A stretch of DNA of 64,000 nt from Melampsora larici-populina 98AG31 (GCF_000204055.1 NW_006768812.1:519240-583239); one strand, 5' to 3'; positions 35,961-48,392 are shown, counted from the first letter of the stretch. Program-made: numbers and translations. Notes: generated by a model not told the origin, from the letters alone.

Positions 35961-38900
35961 ATGGATTGGAATAAGATGATCGAGGCGAATGGAGGCCTTG
36001 CTGAGGATTGAGATGAGAAGGACATCAGAATCAATAATCCAGGGACACCAGCAGTTAAAGCAGCGAGAATTAAGGCCTGGGAGCACATTCAAATCATTCG
36101 TAATCATTATGCAAAACAAGAGGGTGTTGACATAAGTGTTGCTCCACCTACCTTTAAGGACTACAAGAGGTATATTATGAATTGTATTGGGACGGAACGG
36201 AAGGGATGTAGTGATGCTATGAAGAAGAGCAGGATCAAGGGCAAAGATAGACTCTCTGAATCCACGATAGCAAGGGAGATTTTACTCATTCGAGGATACG
36301 TAAAATGGAATATTCATGATTCCCAACTTGATGATGTAGATTTTGCCTCAATCAAAACATACATTGAATATGCCACCTCAAAAGGATGGCTAACACCAGG
36401 CTCCTTTTTTCCTTGTATCACCCTTGTATATCGGACATTAGAGCATATGCTCACCACCGTTCTCATCCTCTACTCTCAAAGAGGATGTCCCAACTGGGAT
36501 ATCCCAATTTCTCGTATCCTTACCATCGCCCTTGCCGTGGCCACTTCCTGCCGTGCTGGCGCTTTGACCCTTACTAAGGGTTATAACAATCGGGAGTGTC
36601 TATGCTATCAGGATATCAAAATTGTCTTGAAACCAGCTGAAGAGTGCTCAAATCCAATGAGCTTGAAGGATATTGACACCTGTATCATCAAACTTTGATA
36701 TGATAAAAATGACAAATCAGAATCAGCAAACAAGAACAATGATCACACGGTCACTCCTCAGCTTGACAAACCAGTTCTATGCCCTATTGTCTGGTTGCTA
36801 GTCCATTCCCTTCAACATGGAAAGGTTGTGGGAGGAAGTAACCTTAATGATGTCTTGAATCACGCTCTCCAACAACCAGGCGGTGTAGAACTCCTACGCA
36901 GTGTAGCGTAGGCTGAGCCGGAGAAGGTAAGAATCACCGTCAAAGAGGACGGATGAAACTAAGATGCCAAGAGGCTGCCTTCAACCTGAAAAGAATTCTA
37001 CGAAAAAAATACGTGAGACAAATTTTTACAACCCCGCCGTTACAAGTTTTCCCGTAAACCTAATTCACCCCGTACAAGGATTTACAAACTTTCCAAACCC
37101 TAATTATCCTCCCACAACTGAGCCACACACACAAAGTTTTTAAAAAAAACAACTTAAAAAAACACAACTCCTCCTGGAATTGAACCCAGGTTCAGTCCTT
37201 TTCCACTTGGCCCTGATCTGGCCCTGACTCGAGTAGACAGTTCTCAAAATAAAAATAAAAATAAAAAAAACAACCCTTCCTCCTCAACTTCAACAATGAC
37301 CACACTTTCAACGCTTCTTGATAACCTTTTCTTTAAAGTAAGTCCTTTACTTTTCTAATCTTTGATCTTTAAACTAAGAACTAACACAAAAGAAAAAAAC
37401 CTTCTCTTTGCTTTTATGCTAATTAGATAACTCAAGACTTATCACTTTCAGATTGAACACCAGACACTTTAACACTTTTAAATCACACACACAAAACACA
37501 ACTTGATCGATCCAACACGATCTCCACACGATGATTCCCTTCCTTCAACACCGACAACACCCCCCTTTTATACCTTCCAACCTCTCCAAACCACAACTTA
37601 GCCTCAAGACTTTCCTTCTCTTCGCTCCGACCGATTCCGACCGATCTCTTGGCTTATTCCCACACTAAGGATCTTATCTCAACTCGATTCTTTCCTCTTT
37701 CTCATGGTATGTTTGTTTCCTTCTGCTTTCTTTTCTCATTCTATCTTTCTTTTCTACTACTGATGACATCATTTTTCTCTTCTTTCCTTCTATTCTAGGT
37801 TATCACTCCCTTCTTTCCCACACTAACTCCTTCCTTCAACTACTTATCATTTTCAATTTCGACTTTTTTTTTTTCCAGGTATGTTCCTTTCTTCTTTTCT
37901 TTTCTTCTCCTTGTTTATTCTCTTTTTTTCTCATGCTAACTGACTCTAACTCCTTTCATTCAACTGCATCATCATTTCGATTTCGATTTTTTTAATTTGA
38001 TCTCTTTTCAATGGATCTTGTGTTTCAATCTCTGACCAAATAACAACTAATAAGTTCTAATTCATTTTTCTTTCTCCTTCCGACTGTTTTACATAATACT
38101 ACTTGATGTTTTTATTTATGGATTGATTCAATTGTTTTTCTTTCTTGGCCTTCTAGAACCTCCTAGATTGATTAATAGTTTTTTTTTTCAATTTGATTCT
38201 GTACCTCTGATTGATATCTTTCCAGTGAAATGTTCCATCGTAAGTAACTCATGTTTCCTGTTTTGTGTTTCTTCTTCTAGTTCTTGTTGATTTCATAGTA
38301 ACTAAAAAATACTTTTGTTTTCACTTCTATCCCATTTCTAGATTAAATCTTTCTTTCATTGTCCTTTTGTTTTTATTTTCTTGGTGGTTTGTTTTAAGCT
38401 GGATCAAATGGGTTGAGTAACACTTTAATTTGTATTTTGATTTGATGTTTTCTCCTTTTTCATAATCTATAAATTGTTTTCAGATTTCTTGACTGGAGTA
38501 AAATAAACTGAAGTAAATTAATATGTGTATATAAAAATGATCTAAAAGAAAATGCAAAAAAAAACTGTGCTTATAACATAATGATCTCAAAATTAAGATA
38601 TATAAAAGAAATAAACTTTGAGCTTGAAGATGGTATTCTTGAATAAAATAAAACCTTGAATTTTGAAGGGGAATGAAGTGTTTATAAAGTCTGTAAGGTA
38701 GTCATCTTTTGATTTCCACAGCGGTCAAGTACAATGGTCTGCACCTGAGAAGCCAGTTATATGTCAAATGTGACACCATCCTAAAGGTCTCATTATGGGG
38801 GAAGCCGCTTGCACACAACAAGCTCTAGAGTCCATTAAACAATTTGGTACTATATCTGGATTCCAATACCAAATGACCTTTCATGCCATTTGGCATGGTG

Positions 38901-40320
38901 CTGCTGAGGATGGGGCGAATCTAGCGGAAGATAAAAGGAAAACCAATTTAAATCTGGGGTTTGCTGCCGATATGTTACATCATACTGATACAAGGGTTAC
39001 CAGACGATATACAGGTGCTTTCAAATGTGATGACTCTAGTCTACAAAACCTCTATGGCAGGGCGGATCCTAGCCATCTCAATCTCTTTGATGAACCAGCC
39101 AAGCCTGATCCAACTAGCGAAAGCTCAAAAACATCAAGAAAACAAATATTGGTACATGATCTCCCATCTGGTTCTTTTGTGAACAATCCTTTTGGACAAG
39201 ATCTGGTCAAGGCTATCAAGACCTTGAACACTTCTCAACCTGGCTCCCACTTGTCCAATTTGAACAGAGAGGTAATGGAGAGAAACGAGGATCAGGTTTC
39301 CAATGTAGAAGAAAATGGTTAGTCACCCCCTCTGAATGATCTGGAATTTCATGAAACTGACCTCCCCTTCTTCTCTTCACCAGTTAACTTGGACCCACTA
39401 CTAAGAGATCCCTTGACAGTCGATCTCTTAATTAATCGAATGGAAGAAATGAGGGCAAATGATCAGATCCAGGCCTGTAAGTTCAGGATTCTTGATTCCC
39501 AAAGAGTCATTTTTTTGTTAATAAGAGTGATGTGATTTGAAAAGGCAATGACAAAGAAGAAGATGAAAGTCTTGAGGATGAGACTGGTAACCATGTATGG
39601 ATCAACCCCAATTCAAGAGAGGCCCTTGAAATTTTCAAGGCAAACACTGCCATGATCATCTTGAAAAGCACCTTTACCCAAACCAATTTCAGCACTGCAG
39701 ATGAATTTCTGATCTACTACTCTGCCATCAACACAATAACCAGAAATCATAATTATACTAAAGAAGAGAACATCAAGAAACACGTTCAAACTGGGGGTTC
39801 CTGTCATCCCCCATCATTCCACATCTGCAAATGTAAAAAAGACCCGGGTTGTGGTTATGAAAACATTGATTATGATTAAATGCTAGGACATGAAAATACC
39901 TGTACACCATCTTGAGCTGAAGCAAAGGCAAGAATCAGACCTTTTCTCTGTGATGGGCCCGATTGCAAAAAAGATTTTATGACTGAAGAGGGGTTGCACT
40001 CTCACCAGAGGATAAAACACCAGTTCCAAAAACAGTGATGCCCATACCCCGATTGTGAAAGGACAAACAACTTCTCAGCTCTTAACACCTTTTACAAACA
40101 CATGATGGATGTTCATATGGGTCAGGATTTTACGGTTTGTCATCATTGTGAAGCAGGTTGTAGTACGGTTTTGACTGGTGAAATAATGTACTTGGCTCAT
40201 CTCAAAGAAAAAGGGGTGACAAATCTGCAAGGACGCAAGAAGGTCTGGCCAGCAGCTGAAGCGGACAAGGCAAAGTACAAGGAGCTGAAGTTGAAAAACC
40301 ATGCAATGGTGAAGGCTTAA
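35961..40320 (+). pseudogene. Tyrosine recombinase with C-terminal C2H2 fingers (Crypton-like) pseudogene
   Basis: Model: 35961-36883, 38725-39317, 39384-39476 and 39545-40320. It totals 2385 nt, a multiple of three, once the solo-LTR-like insertion and one GCGG copy are removed. Recombinase motifs: ATSCRAGALTLTKG (first catalytic Arg), FHAIWHGAAEDGANLA at the HxxR box (Trp where Arg is expected), and HHTDTRVTRRYTG (nucleophile Tyr). The tail holds CDGPDCKKDFMTEEGLHSH and CPYPDCERTNNFSALNTFYK, C-x4-C...H-x4-H fingers. Introns 39318-39383 and 39477-39544 are clean GT-AG. Stops: TGA at 36009, 36696, 38771, 39913, 40036; TAA at 39877. Family call by motif; it could also be an immobile host relative of Crypton. 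Confidence 0.6.
36884..38720 (+). repeat. Solo-LTR-like repeat, copy 3 (inside the recombinase)
   Basis: 1837 bp, TG...CA ends (TGTAGAACTCC to GATTTCCACA), flanked by GCGG (36880-36883, 38721-38724). The start forms a hairpin, CCTACGC-AGTGTA-GCGTAGG. The body is pyrimidine-rich. On the minus strand 37177-37190 holds a tRNA-like B-box (GGGTTCAATTCC), but no complete tRNA. Confidence 0.75.
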
Positions 40321-43069
40321 AGATGAAAATTTATTTCCAAATGTATTATTATGTATTATTATCTGATGCAACTTTGATTCTTTCCATGTGATAAAAAGTG
40401 GGACACATATATTTATTGTACTGAAACGGTTCCCTGCTGAGGAGTTGAACACATGATACTACTTAGACAGGACCTCTTGCTAGGGATTTGAACCCAGGAT
40501 GCTATGATGCAGTATATAGATGTACAAAAGCTGCATCAAGCACGCATAGCATCATGATGAGCGAATTGTAGCTTGGGGGGGCACCTCTGGGCGAAAAGCT
40601 GGAGCAAAGTAGTTGGCAGACTCGGGTTCGCCTTGGGAATCTGGATGAAACGCTTGGGGTAACATGGACACCTGTAGGCTTGATAGGATTGTTGATGGTT
40701 TGCTTGACGTTCATCCTCATCTATGGGGTTCCTTTCTGAAATCTTCATCCAAAGGTTTTCAAATGCAAGCTTTGTTTTTGAAATCAAAAATAACTATACT
40801 TCACAACTTCACAACTTAACCTAACCTATTAGATTTCCAGCAATGCATGTGTGTAGTACAGGGCATTGGGCATGGCTTGAGCCCCGGGGTGGCTGTGTAC
40901 CTATTTATGGGGAGGAAGCAGTCTCATTTTTTTTTGAATTTGATCATGAGATTGGGTATTGATGATCAACTTTCTGCATATACCTTGGTCAAGGTGTGTT
41001 GAACAGTGCTTAATCAGACTCTTCATTCTTGATGCAAGTGCCATACTGATGAAAAATGTACAATCTGATTCTCAACAAGTATCATTGTCACACCTAAAAA
41101 TCTCACCAAACCAACATTTGTCCATCTTACCAAACAGACATTTGTGGTCAAAAGTCATGATGAAGTTGATAGATGTCTTTCAGCTTCATCTGCTCATCGA
41201 TTTGCCAAACAAATTTATTAGTTTTTAAATTCTCCAAGATCTGTACAGGTGATCTTTTAATGGTTAAAGCAGTACTCAAAACGGATGACATTCAAAAATT
41301 AAGTACATCAGACAAAACGGTTTCTGCAGTGAGTTTCTTAGGAAAACCTTACCTCTTGATTTTAGATGATTCATCAAAAATACATTCTATGCTTAGAACT
41401 CATCATTGCTCGCTTTTGCTATCAGTGTAGCATGGCCCGTGGCAAACCTCGAGAAAGAAAGTACACCCCTTCCATTTTCAAGGCATTCATTGCAAGGAAA
41501 TTGAGATCAGGATGATTTGAAGATCCGATCCCAAGGATGTGTACTCTGCTTATTGATTGTTTTATCAATGGATCACCTCCTGAAGACCTTGATCAATAGT
41601 GCAGCTTAGACCTGGTTTAAGATCTGATGGACAGCTTAAAGTGGGGATATTGTGGCAAGGATTTATGCGTGAGGTACTTGGTCCATTCAAATATTGAGCC
41701 TTTTAAAATAAGATGAAATTCTACAACTCATAGGCCAGCCAAGATGTGATGCTTCATTATGTTTTATATCTGCTCAGTTGATCGAAATCAGCTTACCATG
41801 ATGAATCGGAACATAAAATTGATGATTTGTTCGCTGAAGCTAATAAGAGAGTTCAAACCCAGATGAAAACGTATTTCATCAACTTCAAATGAGTTCAAAT
41901 ACTATCAATGACAAATTAGAATCTGAATCAATCAATCAATCATTAATCAAAATCATCAATTACATTCATCTCTACAAGTTCATTCTTGTTCTGAATACAT
42001 CATCTCTCCAAACTCTAATTGGCCTCCCACTCATCAAAAGAAGTACTGTCAATTTACTTGTTGTACTCTTTGATCAGTATCATGGTCTTTTTACTCTCAC
42101 TTCTCTATTGTTTAGCTCGAACTGATTTGTTCTGTATCTCATCAGCTCAGGATCATCGTTCGTTGATAAACACAGCTCCTACTCTGTACTCATCATCCAG
42201 TTGTCATATGGGCTAAGATGAATAAGAAATTTACCTAGACTTCTAAAAACGTATTGGGATTTTGTGGCGAGTTTTTTGACTTACACAAGTTTTGGCCTCG
42301 ATATGTATTGATTTCATTTTTTTTATTTTAGACCATGATCTGTGTATGCAATTCGGTCTTGTATGTATTTTATTTTTATTTTTCATTTTTGGATTTCAAA
42401 GTTTGTCAACGGTCAGGTCGCGGCTGTTTGCAACCATCCCGTTGACGAAATGAGATTTATTTTATTATTGTTTTTTTTGTTTGAGTGTGCACACAACAGT
42501 GCAGCACAAGGGCACTCTCTTGTGATGCACCCGTCTTGGGACTTGGTCATGGCGCCTGGATGCCGATCAACTATGCAAACTTATACGTACACCATTGACA
42601 CTTATAACACTCAATGGTCATCAGTTTGTACATCAATTGACAGTGTACATAACTTGAAATCAACTTGATCAGACGTACTCAATGCTCTTATGGTTGTGGT
42701 TGAAAGCATTTGATTCAATCTTGCATTGCAAAAGATTTGTATGCATTGAAGATTGACTGTGTTCTGCTTCCAGAATCAAAGAAGGTGAAGTAATAGTAAA
42801 AAAAAATCATTGTGGTTGAATCCCACACTTTCATCCAAGCTCTAGCCGCGCTTTCATTGATCTTTACAAAATGATCTATTCTTCATTTTCAATTAAAGAC
42901 GATTGTGCTCTTGATTATAGTTTGCGACATATCGATGACACTTACCCATGAAAAGCAGCACAGGACTTGGAGAAGCTTACTCGATTTCCCTTGTGAATCA
43001 CTCACGGTCACTTCAAGCGATCCTGCGCTAAAGTACAAGATCATTGCACCCTAATCCCAGCCTAGGTAA
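40321..43069. other. No gene recognised
   Basis: AT-rich. 41230-41430 is open on the plus strand (DKTVSAVSFLGKPYLLILDD) but unassignable. 40440-40500 carries two TTGAAC-type B-box-like matches on the minus strand without a full tRNA. 42410-42450 has an inverted GTCAACGG/CCGTTGAC pair. Confidence 0.4.
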
Positions 43070-43390
43070 CACATTTACCCGCTCGAAAGCCCAACAAGCT
43101 CACAAGCTCCATGTAAAGCTTGTTGTCCCATGCTCTCTTGTATTGGAATGGTGGATATGTCAAAAGCATAGGGGAATGTTGTGCAGATAATTTGGACAAC
43201 ATGCTTGGGCTTCAAACACCCATCAAAGGCCGTAGAGTTTGCAGCGTTGGGTTCGAGGAAGTTTTTGCAAATGAACCGGCACAGTGAGACGGACGCTTTC
43301 ATTCTTCAAAACATCGGACCCAAGAATTTCGATCAATGTGTAAGTCTTTCACATTCTGCTGACGCTGCTCACTCACTCACTCACTCACTC
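43070..43390. pseudogene. Coding remnant, family unknown
   Basis: The plus strand reads IIWTTCLGFKHPSKAVEF and RHSETDAFILQNIGPKNFDQ (43181-43340); the minus strand over 43075-43200 reads YAFDISTIPIQESMGQQALH. Both look protein-like, so an inversion joining two pieces of one gene is possible. A CTCA tandem run follows at 43370-43392. Confidence 0.3.
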
Positions 43391-43880
43391 AAAGAGTCAA
43401 GTATCAATGTCCCGGGAGATGTCTAGTTGAGGAGATCCTATAGTCTGCGCAGATGTCCCCATGTCCAAGCCCTGCATGTTTGGTTGGGCTGTTCTGAACA
43501 TTCATGGAATGCAATTTGTGAAGTTAAAAGCTTCACCTTTTGTTTTAAGTCATCTTTGAAAACGTCATCCAAGCCTTGCTCTTACAAAAACAGTTCCATT
43601 GGTACTGAACTGAAATTGAATATGTACATATGTAATAGAATAATATGCGAGAAATCACCAAGGGATTTCAAATCGCAGGTGAGAACTCAATCTGAGTGAA
43701 TTCTAGAATGTAAATAGTTTAATGGAATGACGTGTGAGAAATTCTCAACGTCGAGATGTCTTTTGTTCAAAATGAAAAACAAATGATTTTGCTCAAGAAT
43801 TTTGCTTGAGTTCCCCCCACTTGTGATTTGATTTCATCCAATCCATCCAATCCATCCAATCCACTACACTCAACTCCTCA
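43391..43880. other. Spacer with an ATCCAATCC tandem run
   Basis: No gene. 43838-43863 is a run of about three CCATCCAAT units just upstream of the ATG at 43881. Confidence 0.5.
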
Positions 43881-45342
43881 ATGAGCTCTCATCCTCAATA
43901 CCGACCAAACCCAGGTCAACCACCTCATGCAAATTCCAACGATGCCTTCAACCAGTTTCAACAAGATCTCATTAGAGACTTGGGATTACCTGACTCAACT
44001 TACCTTTATTTTGTGAAGAAGATGAATGAGGTTGGGGAGGAGGATGAATTTAAATGCAATATAGAAATTTCACACGGTACTACAGCCATTATTGATTGAG
44101 ATTCATTGAAAGTCAGTGCAGTCATCCGTTATTTACCTGATGAAAGGACCCCTCAAGCTCAGAAAGACCAATTTGAGCTCACCACCAAAACTGTTTAACG
44201 ACATGCCTCTTGACGTGGAACTTGTAAGACAAATTGGGCAACAAAAGAGTGCGTAGGTGGCACAATGAAATTAGGAAGGTTTAGGCCAGGATCTGATCAA
44301 GGTAAAAGCTTGGGTGAGTGTTCAATCAGGCTTAAATTGGGTGATTGATGCTGAAATCTTTTCATATTCCTTTTGAGCTTACACTACACAAAATGTCATC
44401 TTTACCGGGCGGTAAAGAAAACTACTGACATAGAAAAGTCCTGAGGCAACAGGAAGAGAGCTAAAAATCTGAAAAAATATGCACCTTGTTCCTAGATGTT
44501 GGGGCGTCATGACGAGTATTTTTTTGTATTTTACACACAGATATTGGTTAATGTACTAACAATAAAGGCTGAGAATCATCAAAAACCCACCTGTAACAAT
44601 ACCTGAAATTTGGCCTTTGACTTTGAAGACAGGATTTTGGAATCTTCAAACATCAATAACTTTTGCAGTTCTGAATCAAATCACTCGATTTGAAGTGCAT
44701 TAAAAAGGTGAGCCTTTCCTCTACATTTTTCATTGAGACATCACATCTGTAGCTGGTCTAAAAGAGATCCTACAGTGCTATTCATGCATAACTGTTTGAA
44801 CGTATGTAGAGTGTTTAAATGACTAGATAGCACCTTACTAACATTATGAAGTGTGAAGGGGAATAGTTCAGCTTTTGAATGAACCAAAAATCGAGTTATT
44901 TGGAGCAGAATTGCAAAAGTTATTGAAGTTTTTAGACCACAAAATATTGTCTTCATACTCATGACCCAAATTTCAGGTATTGTTACATGTGAGTTTTTGA
45001 GGATTTTCAGTGTTTATTGTTAGTACATAAACCAATATCTGCGTGTAAAATACAAACATACTCATCATGACGCCCCAACATCTAGGAACAAGGTGCATAT
45101 TTTTTCAGATTTTTAGCTCTCTTCCTGTTGCCTCAGGACTTTTCTATGTCAGTAGTTTTCTTTACTGCCCGGTAAAGATTACATTTGGTGTAGTGTTAGG
45201 TGTCTATGCATTCAATCAACAAGCTGGAGGTAAAATAGACTCGACTAAGGATGATATGAATGAAATGGAACTTATGGATATATGTCATGATAATTATGCT
45301 CAATGGATGGGTGAACTTTGCATGGGGGCTTTCAAGCAATGA
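43881..45342 (+). pseudogene. Unknown gene with a MITE in its last intron
   Basis: Begins MSSHPQYRPNPGQPPH, then FQQDLIRDLGLPDSTYLYFV, KVSAVIRYLPDERTPQAQKD, a basic segment with GGTMKLGRFRPGSDQGK, and after an intron VYAFNQQAGGKIDSTKDD and ICHDNYAQWMGELCMGAF. All parts share one frame (43881-44313, then 45200-45342). Stops: TGA at 44097, TAA at 44196, TGA at 44211; both TGAs follow T and probably replace CGA. The intron (44314-45199) contains the 44392-45195 MITE, whose TTA duplication rebuilt the TTAG acceptor. No domain recognised; possibly transposon-derived. Confidence 0.5.
44392..45195. mobile_element. CACTA-ended foldback MITE, copy 2
   Basis: 804 bp, ends CACTACACAAAATG and its complement (CATTTGGTGTAGTG), flanked by TTA (44389-44391, 45196-45198). 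Same palindromic structure as the other three copies. Confidence 0.8.
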
Positions 45343-45989
45343 AAACAGGTAGCAATCAAATCAAAGATACCTTCATCTAAAATATAAAATCACAAACAGA
45401 AGGAACCGTCTCCCAATTCCAGCTCCAAGACCAGACTCTGCTTCATCTACTGCGCCGCGGCGCCCCGCTTTGCAACAGACACGCCATATTCCCGCCTTGC
45501 TATAGCCACCCTCCTCTTCCAGTTCAAATCCCCAACTAAATCCTGCCTCATTTCCTATACTGCACCAAATCACTCCTAACCAACCCCATGATCTCTAGCG
45601 TCATGACCCAGTACCTTGATTTGAGATGTCACTCACCTGTGTCTCGCCCCGTCACCGAGTTACATCCAGCCCCATCAACACCCCATCATCAACACAATCA
45701 ATTGGAGCCGTGCTCAGCTTCCTAGATTCGATTGTCAACTACCAGTGGCTCAGGATGAGCCCCGGGCCCAGCCAAATCGGGGATCCCCGCGGTCCTCCCG
45801 GCGGGGGCGGGGGTCGAGCTGACCTAGACAGGGTGCCCATCCCCCAGGGGATCCTCGGTCCCGGGGGTTGTTCTGGCAGGCCAGAAAAAGCAATGGTGCT
45901 TGGGGCCCCATGGGGAATGGGCTACTTTCAGACGTGGACAGGCTTTGAATAGCAGTTAAAAAATTGTATGTACAAACTGTGTAGCAAGT

Positions 45990-48392
45990 CTAATCAAGGA
46001 CATTAAGCAAAGGGCGAATAAGAGGTACTATCTTCAAACGGTACAAGTGCCCAAAGACCCTATACCAGTCTTTAAGACATACAAGGGCCTCCACTGTACG
46101 ACAGGAGAGGCGATTTCGTTGGGGACATAAGACTGCCTTCGCCTTACTGAACACCTGTTCAGGAGGGGCACTGGCAGCCAGGATCGCAAGGTAGCACCGT
46201 GCCATGCGAGATAAGAGGGGAAACGCTGGAGCTTGACCTTTCCAGTGGAGAAGAATGTCAGCATCAAAGTCCGCGGTTAATTCTCCGAGGTAACCGTTCA
46301 GCTCGCCGGTGAATGAACCTTGAGGAGCACAATCACCAAAGATCTCTTCATCCAAGCGACTTCGTTTCTTTGGTCGATGGGCAATGCCGGCACTGGTGGA
46401 ATCACCACCAGGCACATAAAACCTCTGGCTTTCACGTATGAAGATCTCCTTCAACATGGATGGGGTAATGTCATAATTGGCCAGAAAGTTGGCTGTAGCC
46501 TCTTTCTGTATGTCGAAGCTTGAGAAGAGTCAGCAAGTAATTTGATTGAAGATGAGAAAACAGATTTGGTTCAGATGACTGACCTTGAAGTAAGACATTT
46601 TGATGTGGGGATCGAGGATGGTGGCGCAAATTGCTGCTCGCTTCTTGATGACTATTCTGAAGTACTTGTCAAGCTTATTGATCATGTCCCGGGCAGCAGG
46701 AATGAGCTGATTGTGGTCATACATCCGCTCCACCTATGGTGTTAAAAGTGAACACATCATTAAAACAATGAAAGGTGGGTTATATGTGAATGGAACTTAC
46801 TCGTTTCAGGTCCTTCATGACACTGATGTACATCGGAATCATGTTGTGCATCGTGGGGAACCTGGTCTTGCACATCTCATTGGTAGCTTCCCCAAGAGGC
46901 TCCAGGAAATTGCACATTTGTTCAAGCTGGTCCCATTTGATCTTGGACAGCGCAAATCTTTTGCAATCGCTTTGCTCACAGAAGTTCGCAACAGCACTTC
47001 GGAGCCGTAAGACGCGCAGAAACATCATGTAGGTTGAGTTCCATTGGGTCTTGACATCAATCACGAGCGACACAGCCGTCTGTTTAGGTTTTGGCTGGGA
47101 TTCACGTTGAGGTGGAGATTCATCTTCATCTTTGGGATCCTTGATTATATCTTGCAGTGATGAGTCTTGGAGTTCCGAGTCGTTCTCAAACAAGTGGTGA
47201 CTCTCTTCATCAAGTGATCGGATTGCTGTAACGGTATCCGCAAAGGCTTCAGAGTGTTGAGGGCTCGATCGTACATATACAACTAGGCCATGTACACGCC
47301 GCGTGATAGATAGATCGATGTTGGACCCATCAGGGGGTTGTACAAGGTTAGATACATCCATTGCATTCACCGAAAGCTCTTGCTCATCGGGCTCATCAAC
47401 TACTCCAAACACCAATAATCCATCACGTGCAGCAAGATCTAATACATGTGCTATACACCCAAAGAGTTGATTCTCTGGGTGAAAGTCTAGGCCAGGATGT
47501 GATGCAATCGTCCGAGCCATAGCGGAGTTGGTCGACGCGTTGTCAGCGGTGATGCATGCCAAAGATTTGGTGATTCCGTACTTTTGTAAGTATTCCACAA
47601 GGATGGAGCGGAACTTCACTCCAGTATGCTGACCTGATTAGTTAACAACAGGTCAGGACTCAATTTTTTTTATCAAAAAGAAAGCTGAATGTACCTTGGA
47701 TTTGAGGAAGTCCGATACAGTAATCCTTTAAGACAAAGTCTTCAGTGATCAAATGTACGGTGATGGCCATGAATGCCTTGTTGTTTGGCGAAGTCCAAGC
47801 ATTGGTGGTGATAGATACATAGTCCGCTTGTTTCAACTCGACTTGAGAAATGTACTCTTGAGTTTGCTCAAACATCTTGTGAATTTGAGCAGAGATCGCA
47901 TGTCGCTTGAATCGCATACCTTCAGTACTTGGATTACACAACTTCATAAGATTGTGAAAAGCAGGATGTTCCACAATAGCAAATGGAAGGTCCGCATCCG
48001 CAATCAAGTACACTATGTGAGTCTTCAAACCCTTGACAGTGAGTTTGTCCTGATTTCAATGGAGTGTGAGTATCTGTGGATTGGAAGTCGTGATACAGAT
48101 CAGCACTTACGTTGGCTTCAATGGTACCCGATTTGAAAAATGTCCCAATGTTGGCATGTTGACCCTTTTTAGCTGGATCATTTAGTGAATGTTGAGACTG
48201 AAGGTGACCAATCATCGACTTGGTACTGGAAGACTTATCCTTCACAATTAGTTTGTTGCATGTCTGCCCGCTAGGCAAGACAACTAGGCATTTAACACTC
48301 TTGCCGTCATCCGTCTTTGAAAAGTGACGCCAGACAAAACTGGATTGTGCAGAACTTGAAGTGTCGGGTAGGGAGCTGGATTCTTGTCACAT
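45990..48392 (-). CDS. hAT-family transposase, nearly intact
   Basis: Five exons: 48386-48111, 48049-47695, 47633-46801, 46733-46584 and 46505-45990. They sum to 2130 nt in frame, with introns of 61-78 bp and good GT-AG sites. The N-terminal BED-type finger is FVWRHFSKTDDGKSVKC, LPSGQTCNKLI, then MIGHLQSQH. The RNase-H-like core has VSITTNAWTSPNNKAFMAIT (first D region), ACITADNASTNSAMA, and the C-terminal hAT dimerisation domain: WKGQAPAFPLLSRMARCYLA and SAPPEQVFSKAKAVLCPQRN. The only visible fault is the start: the in-frame ATG at 48392 is followed at once by TGA, which may have been CGA; an upstream start exon is also possible. Youngest-looking transposase in the window. Confidence 0.8.

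Noticed and set aside
37177..37190. tRNA or SINE suggested by a B-box-like GGGTTCAATTCC on the minus strand, and similar matches near 40484
   Set aside because: No A-box at the right spacing, no cloverleaf, no RNA polymerase III terminator; probably chance or a very decayed tRNA fragment.
39318..39383. TAG at 39320 as a premature stop in the recombinase
   Set aside because: It falls in a good GTTAGT donor; with a CTGAC branch site and CACCAG acceptor it is an intron that keeps the frame.
35961..40320. Starship captain (DUF3435-type) at the edge of a giant element
   Set aside because: Those are known from Ascomycota, and the surroundings show no cargo block downstream; the fingers fit a Crypton-like gene better.
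45067..45342. ORFs beginning MTPQHLGTRC in or ending in each CACTA-ended MITE
   Set aside because: They repeat in every copy because the DNA is repeated and palindromic, and they run out into unrelated flanks. No sign of a conserved product.
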